Of a DNA stretch of 64,000 nucleotides, positions 13,101-25,100 are shown piece after piece. Source of the stretch: Fasciolopsis buskii (taxonomy: Eukaryota; Platyhelminthes; Trematoda; Plagiorchiida; Fasciolidae); contig LUCM01008791.1 in NCBI GenBank assembly GCA_008360955.1, positions 205,773 to 269,772 on the forward strand, read 5' to 3'. The position numbers and the translations under genes are program-made. Positions within the stretch are counted from its first letter, which is position 1. Every line of letters begins with the position of its first letter. The notes under the pieces are model-generated. The model did no database searches. It worked only from the letters and a program-made list of their open reading frames with translations, and was not told the DNA's origin.

Positions 13101-16100
13101 TTGTAATTACACTACATTGATAAAGAAAACTGAGGATGAGGCTGAGCTACCAGACAGTCGGTTCCGTTTAGAGAGGATGTTACTAACCTCAGGCTTGGCA
13201 GATCAGAAGCGGTTGATGCGCGTTGCCACACCACCTCCAGTTTTCTTGCTGGAAACTCTATATGGTTCGAAGTCATCGATCAATACGAGTGAGTCCGCAA
13301 CATCCTGGTTTACTCACTATTCTTTTATGTGAACCACGCAAGTGCGAACACAAATCAATAATTGGAGTAAGGGAAATAAATCCAACATTTTCATGATCAA
13401 GGAACATATGTTGATGCTGAATAGTGCCAAAATGAACATCACGGGGTGCACGTAAGAGTCACCTCCAAATTAGCACAGGTGCTTCTTCTGGGCAAGATGG
13501 ATCTTTGATGTATAGCAGAGTTTGAGTTCAATCGGGGATGAAAATCAGCCGGATGCTTAAGCAGCATTGATCCTGAATGGGTCTAGCGGCGAACAGAATC
13601 CATAACGAGGGCAATTTTTTGCAAAAGTAAGATGCTGTTGACATAATTTTAGTGCAGCCAGTCACTGTGTGCGCGTCTGAATTATTTTCTTAGCGTTTTG
13701 CGCCACACTAACTTAAGAATTCAGTAGTGCCTTGTTTCTTCTGCTGATTACTGTTGCAGTATGCGAGTCAGGACCATTGTTTGTGTATCCGGTCTCTTCA
13801 CAATCTGAAAAGGCTCGTATGATTTGTTCGTAATTTTGTTTTTCAACCTGTGGCTAATTCATATGCTTAATTTTATCACTAGCTTCTGTTGTAATGGATC
13901 ACTGTCATAGATTGCTAATTTTTCTGCATTTCTGTCGTTTGATGTCCAGAAAAGAGTAGCTACAAAAGTTCGCTTGCTTACTTTCTCTGTTAGTTTATTC
14001 GCATTGGGTTTTAGCTGTAGTTCCACACATCTGCCCACCTTTGCATGTTTGGGCGTAGTACTCGGATATGACCTTCCTTACTTTTTGTTTGTGAATTCGT
14101 CCACCGGAAGGAAGTGATAAATGTTTGCCTGACGTTTTTTAGTTCCTTTAAATCGTTCTGCATAAAAGTACTTACACGCGCCCTATAGTTTCCCATTATG
14201 ATTGCCACAAGACATGCAGGCTTGCTGTTATCTTGCATGAATTATTGCATGCATTTTTATATCCTCCACGCTTTCGAATGGGAAGCACTTTTTCGTGCCA
14301 TCAACGCAAAGTACATTTGTTTTATCAAAATGCAAGAACGAACTTACCCTCATGACCCGGGCTGATCACGAGGTATATTTTCTCAATGCGATCGTCACAA
14401 AATAAACGTCCAGTTTTCCGAACTTCTATTCCGGTAGTGCGGTAAAACAAGGTCATCTTCTTTTTGTGGCTTTCTTTTTAGAAGTAAACAGGATTCATAT
14501 TGCAACAACAACAGCTATTCTCTCGTAGATTCAAATAATAGAGTAATTTAATGTGGTTCTGAAATCATTCATTACATCACATCGTTGTCTAATTCACCAT
14601 TCAAAACAGTTAACCCATTTTCGTTATAACACGCCGCATTGATTATCCATCGTCCCCCAATTTTGACGGTAACCCAAGATAAGATGCTGGTGAATTGAAC
14701 ACCGTATCATGCAGTCTATTCCCGATGGGACTTGACGATTTACTGAACTTCAGTTTTGCATAATATAACACCCATCTGTCTTTGGCTTTTGCACGATAAC
14801 AAATCGTTTCCGCGCTGTTGCCCGATTTTTTGACATTCCGATTCTCCAGGACTTGATTGTCTCACCAATAAACAAGTAATAATCTGAGCCTATTGGTTAT
14901 CCGTAAAATTGTAGCAGTCCCTCGATTTTTAGATTAGGCTGCTTTTGCTACATTCGTGGCCAAGTATGGGCTTGAAATATTCGCTATTTCAATCTGATTA
15001 TGCCCAACAAAATGCGCTGTGTTGCTTTTTGTAGTCTTATCCGTGTTCGAATCATCTAAGCAAACCTTTAAACAATAAGTAGCAATTGAAATTTGGAAAC
15101 AGTCTAAAACAAATCAATGCCAATTGCCGCTGTGCTATTTCAGCAAGTAACCGAATGTCCAAAAGTCCAGCCTCAACACTGTTCGTTACGAGCCTTTATT
15201 CTCTCAGGTTGTACAATTAATCACGTGAGCGACTAAATTTGTAGCAACCAGGTATGGAAACCTTAATCAACTGACTGATTCGTGTAGATGCAGTTAGACT
15301 ACCGTATTGTGGTCTCGAGGTTCCCTCAAAACGATGGTTGAAGATAAATGAAATTGCTCAATGCCGTAGTGAGTGGCATCTCGGCATTCGAAATCCTTCC
15401 TTTTCCATATTGTTCTTCCACTTATTACCCTGCTGCTGATCCTTCATTATTTCTCGTTCATTTCCGTTTTGAGTAGACGGTGCCGTGAGGTAGCACTGCG
15501 TGACCAGTGGTCATAAAAGTTGAGATGAACTGGAACCTTTATAAATAGACCAGGGTTGCAAATGGGTGCCAAAACAAAGCCAATCATTAGTAGTTCACGT
15601 TCGAGTCCGGTTTCCAACAAAGAATAAAAAACGAATTGGTACTAGAAATAGAAAACGGAATGAGTTCGGCAGGAACGCTCAAATGTGAGTGAACGATGTG
15701 TGCAATAAGTGTTAATCGATGGCCTATGCTCTCTTCAGATCCGTTGGCAATCCATGGTGATTGTTTATGGTCCTCCGTCCCCGTGACTGAAATAAATTGA
15801 TCACGTATAATGGGTTGTGTTTAACTCCTTTTGATTGAACGGCTTTCAACATCTTGTAACTCAACACTGAGATGGGAATTCAGTCCAACGGGCGAAATAA
15901 TAGTGAAAAAATCTGCCTTTCAGCTTCCGTTCCTTCATTGCTAATGTACTATGCCTTATGGACGGTCGGTGTTAACTACTATCACTTGACGTAGATCATC
16001 AATTTGTCCGGTCTACTCTATCTAATTTTTCAAATCCACAGTTCGAACATTCATTCAAACTACCATAAACCGTACATCGTTGATGATTTGCAGTTCTGGC

Positions 16101-19100
16101 TCCACTCCAGTATCGCTCTACCAAATGGGTATACTGGTTGCCACACTAGGTCAAGGTCATTCTGAGTGGCGGAACTATAAACAGACGGACGAACTGTTAC
16201 AAAACTGTGGGTTTTGTTGTGTTTCGTTGTCTCATTCACCCCGTGTTTTGCCAAGTGAATCACGCGGAATTAGAGTGTTCGTTCGAGTCCGATTCAAGAC
16301 CCACTTGTGTAAATCACGCACAAGCAGAGAGAGAGAGAGAATCAACTTTTCCGACTAGGTCGTGTACTGTTAAACTGATTTGTGGTAATTTCAGGCCGTT
16401 GGCCCAGTTTGTCGATTGACTAGGAACGGAATAGTTTTAACGTTACAAAGGTGAAACAAGTGTAATACTGGGATTTTTTTTAACTAAGCTAATATAGTTG
16501 AACCCCTATATTTTTCTGCAAGTCAGTCATTTTTGAACATTTAGCATCTTTCTTCTTCCGATTGATTTTCTTTGCCTCTTATTGTTATTCCAAAGGTGAC
16601 AATATAGCTTCCGTAGAGAAAAGTGACCACTACTGGTGTATCACTTTCGACAGCCGGTTTCGTCATCAATAGTAGAACGGGAACCAGTGTGTTTTATTGA
16701 TGACGTGTTTCAATAGTACAATCTATGTGGGTGAACAAACATCATGCTGTAAATACGTGTATTAACAATTGAGTGATCCAGTCATAGCCGGATATGTGGG
16801 AATACATTAACTGTCGAGAATGGTGTAATGGCCAATTCAGTTAAGATTTAACCGGTTAGAATAGGCTGGCTTAATCAAGGGACGGTGTTATTGCTCCGTT
16901 GCTAGTGACAGACAACTCCGTGATACGAATAGCTGCAGTTTTTTCCTACTAGAACTAAACCATGCTGAATGCCTCATCTACTTTTGACAATTTTAAAACC
17001 TAACGGTCCCACGGTGGTCAAGTGAATTAAGCGTCTGTCACTCCGAAAAGGTTAGAGGTTCGTATCCCAGATCTGCTGGTCACTTTGGTGAGAAATGGCA
17101 ACTCGTTGTCTCCCAGCTGATTTAATAAGGTTTTGCTAGGTTCTATTCCACTCCAGTTTTCGGTATCGTGATTGTCTGCTTGTCATTCCCTTTGTAGCGG
17201 GCCCTAGCGGCTATGGAAAATTTCCCTTCCACTATACCCATGCTCCAAGCACATCACAAAAAAATTTTTTTATGGGTCGCAATGCATCCATCGCTAGTCC
17301 CTATGGTGTGGTCAAATTTTGTCACGCCTCAATTTGAAGGTTATGGGAGCCACTACCGTGGTCTACGAGCATTTCTCGTTCAAGTTGAATAATTTCGATT
17401 GAACGTCACTCGTTCCGGTTCATCACTTTGAAATGTATTTATGCTTACAGCGTATTCATTCTAAACGGTTATCTATGTATTAACGAAAGATCTTACCGTG
17501 CGGTTCCGAACACAAGTCGTACATCGGCTACCTTCGGGTAAGTATGATAGGTACAGCCACTGTGATCCACAGGAGTCACAGAAAGAGTACGAAACACCAA
17601 ATGGGTCTATCAAAATTCTCAGACACTTATACTGAAGCGACTTCCTTGTTTTGAACTGCAATATTGTGTCCCTTTTTTTTCTGATCGCCTTCCCTTTCAT
17701 TTTTAACTCAGAAATCACTCATTTTTAATCTTCTGACTACTTTTTCCGTTTTTTCTTTCAAGTAGTGGGCTGTGTGCGCCTTCATCCATCATTCCGATAC
17801 CGTATCCAGTCGCGAACCTCAACTAGGGTTACCGTAACTACGGTTCTCTTCCTCTAATCATTGTTTTTATATTGACTGTCTTTTCACGAATGGTAAAGGT
17901 TCTTCGTCTTTAAGCTTTGAGAACTTGTCCTCCCTAGACGCCATTTGTCAAACTATCATTTTGGTGACTTTAATATTTCCATAGCAAGAATGGACGTTTC
18001 CCTGCCCCAAATACGACAGTTTTGGGGTGCAAATTCGAAGATTTTGTTTTGGTCAGCAATCTTGGTCGACTCGTTGATCCCTTAACACTCGCTACCGATC
18101 GGGATCGTGATGATCTCTATACTCTTGGCCTTCTCATTTATTTCTTCATTTTGTTCATTGCCATTACTCCAAACCGTTCTCCTGGCTCATTGAACCTTAT
18201 CCGTTCTGCCACCGGGGTCCCCTGTTCCGTTTTTCCCTGGAAATCCAGACGCACATTTTAGTGTTAAGACTGGGCTGACTAAGTGGTTTTTGTTAGGTAT
18301 TCTCTTGCCAGGGTACATCGATCCAAGGTTAATAGTTGTAACAACTGAACTGAACTGAACTTACCCCTAGAATGGTTGCTAGACTTTAGTAACCATCTGC
18401 ACCTTTGCTTCAAATCTCATCGCGGTTGTTCTCCATAGAGTACACTCTAGTGCGTTACTTCCCCTTGAAAGGTTTTCCCTTATTTGTTGTGCGCTTGAAA
18501 ATATCCACATTCTGACGCTGAATCCAATGTCCCACTGGCCACTCTTTAAATTATTTCTTCTTGCGAACTAGCTACGAGTGCCTGCTTGTCATTCATAAAT
18601 AAAAAAACTGTTTCATATGCTATAAAACCAGAAGTCTGACCTCTTTCTTTTGGGATATTGAATCTGCACATCATGGCCTCCTTCCGCAGACCATTTCACT
18701 TAATCCTCTCTTGGTTCTCAAAATCCACTGCATTTTCCCGGGTTATAAATAGATTGAGAATAGAAAGTGCTATTCTCTCGCACGTGATATTTAAACGGAT
18801 GTTATTTTCTACTGAGATGGGATTATGATTTTCCCCTCTGTTCTTCACAGTTCTGAGTTTACGTCCTGCGACTAGCGAATCGGGTAACCAAGGAAACGAA
18901 TTTTCGATGTTCTTAATCCTCATAGATTATTTTTTCTTACCTTTTCGCCTCCCTTTTCCAGATAACGCATATATTCAACGAACCTCCGGATATGGAGTTG
19001 GTTTTGCATAAAACAGATGAAGAGGTAAGCATGTGCACTTAGGATCTTTTGTTGACTATTCTCTACTCAATACCTTTTCTCCTTCCCACCGTTCTCTGTT

Positions 19101-22100
19101 CTAAAGTCCGTTATTCTTAGATCGTTCACAGTATTTGCAGGCATTAACCACAATTGTCGTGCCCGATCTAAAACTCGATCTGATGACTTTTATCTTCTAC
19201 GCGTTTTCCGCTGACTGAGATAGTTGGGTCGGACAAACTGTCTGTGCTTGTATTCATTAGCAGAATACAACTGAGTCGAAAATTCAGTTTTTCTAACTCA
19301 GTTAGATTATCTCCGTGCGCCGGGTCGTTACATTCTGACCGATCAATGCCGTTTTTTAATGTTTTTGGGTTTATGCTGATGGAATGTGGTTAGTCTATTG
19401 GTGATCATAATCCGTTCGTCTTTGAGACTGGGTCAGTTCACACGAAAAGATCTCTATTGATCATTGGATGGGCAAATAAATGAATAAGTAGATAGTCTTC
19501 TCCCTCTTTTTCTCAAGTTATTATGCAATAAACGTACGGTATTTCAGGAAGAAAGCCGCAGGTATTGATAAAGTACTGATGAGAAAGTGCCCCCCGATGG
19601 GAAGAGTCCGATTAGCAACCTTTTCGTCCAGAGGCCGATGATCGGAATGTCATTCCTAACAGAAGATAGAAAAGACTCCTGCTGACGTAGGCATTTCGGC
19701 TGTTTTTCTCGTTTGCTTGCCCTGTTGTGAAATTGTGCGTCCCATTGATTAACAAGTGTTAGAGAAATGCTTGTGGTCTATGACTCACCTCGGATTTGCT
19801 CCTGCGATAGTTTTATCGCTAATCTTCAGATCGGCCAAGGGGACTTGGCCATGGTGCTGAATCCACAAATGGAAGGACTCGACTGGTGTTGACCAAGGTG
19901 GCTTGGTCGTGTCTTGTGCATACTCACTGATGAATTTCTTCCGTGCACTCTGCTCTCCGTAGCAAGTCTTGATTGGAAAATAGGTCGAGGTGTTCGACCT
20001 ATACCGTGACAAAATGACATGTAAGCCCTAACCAGTGTGCTATCTCGAGCATGGCTAGCTGCGTTCCGGAGTTGGAAGTCCAATGACTTCACTATATGGC
20101 TGTAATCAGTGGATGATATGGTAAAGTATTACAGTCATTGCATTCAAAGTCATTTCTGGCTGCCCCGTACTTTTTGATTAAAATCTTTTTTGTCGACCAT
20201 CTAATATTTTTCATTCAGTTTGTTTCGTTTCGATGGTACTTCAAGTTACCGGCCAAAGTGAAGGCTCATTAGTGCCAGTTTGATAGTTTTAAAAACTGAG
20301 CTGAACCAATTCTCTGACTATCGTATTTTCCTGTAGATAATGCCAAATTAACTACCTTGGCCGAAACAGGTGTCTCTGAACTAGAAAAGGTATTCTGGGT
20401 TGATCATCAGACCTCTGTCAAACATAGTTTCGATTCTGGTTGTGCTCGTTCCCAATCTGAATGGTCGCGTCAGGTTGACTCGATGAATCATTGTTTACAG
20501 TCACCTTTACCTTGCCAAGTTTTGTTTTATGCTCTCTAAGCGTGCTGCCAAGTTTACTTTTACTATGGGCCCGTTAATACAGGTGTTGGAACGCTGACAA
20601 CGAGGTTCATGTATACCAATGTATACCAGTGCTCGTGGGATTTATTCCCAAGTGGTTTGTCCTACGTACCATTCGATTCCAGTGTATGTATTCAGGGTCT
20701 CATCCAAATTGGCGTATAAATAAGACGATTGATTTACGCTGCTGCCTCTGTCTTTGCTTCGGTTTGCATCTTGTCTGATGAGATGCTCGTCGAAGTACTC
20801 CTGGCTTATCAGAAGGCTTTTCACTGAGATTTGCTGGTGGACTTGTATTGTTGACTTGGCAAGTCCAAAAGATAAGGAGTTTTGGACGGACTGCTTTACA
20901 GGAAGTCAAACTGAATTTACGGTGGCATCATGAGTTACACCAAATCACCGGTTCTCCACCTGAATGCCCGTGGCTGGTGGTCTTTAGTCTAATGTAATCT
21001 TGAAAAACAGATGGGTTCAGCTGTATAGCATTAAGTAAGCTAGCTTTACTGGTCATATTCGAGAATCAGCGTGTAAGTGACACAAAGTTTACACAAATGA
21101 TTGTTGTTGACTCTATGTACATCAACTAGTACAGGAGAAGAAACGTTATAGAATTGACCCACTTATGCTGATTATTTCATTCCCCTCCTTTGTGTGTTTG
21201 GTTATCCATCGTGATCCATAGTTTGTTAGTGGTTACTCCAGCGAAGCAATGCATTGACTTCGAAACCTTACCTCCCAATCTCTGACCAAATGGTTTGACT
21301 CATAAGATGATTTGGCGATTTGAGGATCTCAGGAGTCGGTGACTGAAGATCCGACTTGAGCGCCCTTCGGATAAGACCTGAGTGCTCAGAACATGCTTCC
21401 GCCGCACGTGCTGCTAAGCGTGGTGCCGTATGCTCCGTGAAGTACCCTTGGTTAATTAGCCATCCCCCGTAGGTTGACTAGCAAATATCAGTCGATCCAG
21501 TAGAGAGCCAAGCCTTCGTTCTCATGTTTTTATCTGAAATTCCCGCACCCAAAACTGGAGGCTTTTTGAGATGCACGGTCATTTAGAAATATGTCGAGAG
21601 ACGTTCAGGGCAAGTAGCCATCTCAGAGCCTGAGAAACCTGCTCTGACCACATTGGAGTTTGTGAGTAACCGTTGCTTTCAATCAATCTCTTATTTACGC
21701 TTGCATATTTAATCCATGTACCCGGTCCCTTAGCACAGGGGACTTAAAGTGCAAGATATTTTATTGTCTGTTTGAAACTCAGTTGAACCGCCAGGAAGTC
21801 GGTTGAAAACATTTGGCAGAGTAGTAGTTTCTCACATTTTATCAGCTCCTCCGTTGGGTTCAAAGAAGCTGTCAACCTATGAACAGCACTTATTTGCCAG
21901 CGAATAAACGGAGGAAAATTCCACGAGCTGATATTGAGAAGAGGTTTATGCTAGTTTACGCGTCTTGAGTTTGGGGAAGAGCGGTATGGCCACCATACCG
22001 GTGGTTACTCATGAATAAAATGGGCTCCAGTTAACAAGATATGCAATCACGAACAAGCAGTGGCCTAGGACGCTGTTGGTTTAGCGTAGCAAGGATTCTC

Positions 22101-25100
22101 CCAGTGAATCGTCACGAGACTCCGTTAGTCGCGCCGAAACGTGGCAACTGTGCCCCCCATTCAATAAAGCAATAGCTTATCGTCTTTCGGTGCACTATGA
22201 TCTATCAGAGATGTACGAAACTGATTTTTCAATACTCGACTGTGCTGGGGACAGGGAGTTGCCTTGTATATCAGGTCTTCTGGCCAGAGGCTCTAAGTAG
22301 GGCTTAAAACAACAGCCGCCTAGTGCAACGCCCACCGATGAATGGTGGATGATAACGGTAAGCTCATGATGTAAAAGGGAAACACGAAAGAGTTGCCGTA
22401 TGTGATCAATCTTACAGTTTCTTTTCTTTTTCGCTGTGGCTTTAATAGCACTTAATTTGTTATAGATTTTTGTGAAGAATATACATGTAAGAATTATTTC
22501 TGGTTGTCAGAGGGTCATCATCGAGTAATTTATTCTAGAGTAATTTTGATATTTGATATCCACCAATCATTTTGATGGTCAATCACGCCCTCACTGATAT
22601 TACGACCATAACCATCACCATGGTGAAGTAAATTCTGTGGGAAGCGCTTCATTTCCAAATTACCCTGACCAGTAGTCGCTGTGACCTACTTTTGGCCAGA
22701 AAATGCGATTGATTTTAATTGCCCGAAAACTAGTTGTTGATACCGATTTCCCTTTCCCAGCTCTAGTACGCATCAGTCAGTTGCACCTTTTTCGTGAATA
22801 GTCGACATTTGCAAACGTTCTTCCTCATTTCTCTAATGGCGTTTCTCGGTTCTCAAGGAAATAGAACGTTGGTCATTCAAATCAGTAGCCCTACGAGATG
22901 TTTCACATTCGAGCTAGATCGGTCGTATTGATCATGTGTTCTCCTAGTTCCCATACCAATATGATTCTTCTCCGAGCTCGTTTCTAAGATAGCAAAGTGT
23001 GTCAAAGTGCCAAAGTGTCTGCTATCTTTCGCCCAGTTAAATATTTGCTATATATGCGTTCTTGCTGCATGGTCCGTCTTGTAATGTTTCCAATTTGTCA
23101 AAGCAGAGCAACTACTGGTTAAGTCATTTCCCGTTTATTGCTCGTAACATCCTTCTCCGTCGGGGTGACTTCAGATGGTCCTTATTACGGTTGGTCATCA
23201 GCCTGGCAAATTTGAGTGTTTCTCAGTACGGCTAGATACGCCCCTAAAACCACTCCCGAATTTCCGTTACTGAGTCAAAAGGAACTTTGCTTCTTTTTTG
23301 TTCTAGCGATAATTGTATTTTCCAGGTTATCCTCCGGTTTTTAAGTAATCTATTTGCGTTGTCATTGCTATCTTTGTATCATCAATTTAGGATCCATTTC
23401 ATCGCCTCCTTTCAAGATCTGTCAAAATAACTTAGTGCTTTTGTATTCTGTACTCACTTTGTCATTTCCTGACCGCTGTGCTTGATGTCGCATTTGATCA
23501 AACAATGGTCAGTTGTACTTGACGAGGTGACTCACTTGTCCTAAACTGTTTTGTTCTCATTTCTCGTAAAGTATTTTCTATCTTATGAAATAAAAGTGGC
23601 AGCATCTAGTTCGCGCTGTTGTAGTTGATTTTCTTAAGCCAGCGGAGATGCCACTTATTTCTGTTTTCATTAAATAATTCACCACTCAATCTCCTACTAC
23701 TAAAATATTTCTGCTTTGTTAGTGAATACTTATTGCCTTGTAACTACTCGACGTCTTTGAATTAGAAAGCTGTCTTGCATCTCAAGCATCACATTCGTAA
23801 GAATGCCCGGAGTGTTGCTACTTGCAGCGGGCAAAAAGTTAACTGAACACATGTTTGTACATTGGTCTAGCGCAGCTGCTTCTGCAGGCAGTCTTATCGT
23901 TGTTCTTCTAATATCAAATTATACCCCAAGTCTATGGGCACAATTGAGGTAGGTGACTCATAAAGCTTGTTCACTATTCTTACTTGCGAATCTCATGCAT
24001 ATCGGGCGCTCCGGGTTTGTATGTGTAAACATGATTCCCTTCCCACAACGTTAAATCGATACTCCTCATGGTATTTTCGGGTCATGTTACCGCTTGTCCA
24101 TACCCCGCTCTGCATTCGATTGGCCTGTTTGTTGTTTTCCTGGTCATCTTGTACGTATCGTTTGTCTGTGTGTGTGATGGAACGACGCGGATTTGCCTGT
24201 TAACAGCAGTCAGTTCGCCACGCGTGACCTTGGGCAACCGACTGCATCGATTCGATTTACAATCTGACGCATGTCATCTCCCCACCAAATGGATGGGGAA
24301 TGTGGACTTCACATCCAATGTCCATCTGCCTTCGCCCAAAGCATTTCACACGTGGCATTGTATACTAGCATTTTCCCCCGTGTTTGAGTTACCATGTGGT
24401 CAACTTGGCTCTCCATATGCTCTCAATAAAACTTTCATCTGAAACACTGGCGTCTTTAGAGTTTGTTTGGAGTGAACATTTTTGACATCTATTGTAATAT
24501 AAACGGATTGGCGCACCACGTTTAAAACTAACTCTATCTTTCCTCCCCGATAAGCACATAATGTTTCCCATGTATATATCTCAATTACTTGCTTGCGGTG
24601 TGTAGCACGGATGACATTTTGCTTTGTCTGACTACCCTTCGAATTCCACTCTCAACGCACAAACCGCCGGTCCTTCGGTCAGCCTTGCACTCGGGAAGCA
24701 CCAGACTCGACTCTAGTTCCAAAACTGTCGAGTATCGTTGACGGTCAGTGAGGACGACAGCTGAACAAACTTTACTCCATTATTTTGGCTGGACAAGCAG
24801 TGGCGGCACGCACGCCTCCCGTGCGAAAGGGCCTGGGTTCAAACTTTGGGTGTGATGCACTACTGATGACTTTCAGTGAGAGCAGAACTTGAGCCTGGTA
24901 CTTCTGAAGTGCAAAGTTGACCAGAGGACCTGTGGTTTGTATGTTCAGAGTGGAATTCGAAAGGCATTCAGTCAAAGCAAAATCTAATGTTTTATAGACA
25001 TAATTAAGGGCAGCAGATCTGAGTTGTTTTCTCTCTTTTTGGAGAACCACTGCCCCAAACCCTATGCGAAAGCTTTTGATTCGGTATTCCGAGCCTACTG

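Larger units (their letters stand above)
9218..18961 (+). other. ZW10: ZW10 intron, about 9.7 kb
   Basis: The intron starts GTAAGT and ends CCTTTTCCAG. It holds a (TTA)n microsatellite, a hammerhead-bearing SINE near 12 kb, a (GA)n run and a tRNA-like SINE head near 17 kb. I see no other coding exon. Short frames near 10.1, 13.1, 16.1 and 18.0 kb lack family resemblance and splice support. Confidence 0.75.

Noticed and set aside
16060..16419. Overlapping frames on both strands near 16.1-16.4 kb
   Set aside because: Similar-length frames on both strands and a GA microsatellite inside suggest chance in repeat-like intron sequence.
20357..20539. Plus-strand frame preceded by a possible acceptor, as an extra ZW10 exon
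   Set aside because: The phase after exon 18962-19024 gives an immediate stop, and the peptide does not resemble ZW10.
20765..20810. CTGATGAGATG...GTCGAAG as a hammerhead core
   Set aside because: GAAA is incomplete and stems I and III lack complementarity.
23766..23948. Open segment with hydrophobic stretch and good donor, possible ZW10 exon
   Set aside because: It joins the last exon only through an acceptor whose phase conflicts with the preceding exon, and exon 2 joins the last exon directly in phase with family-like sequence.
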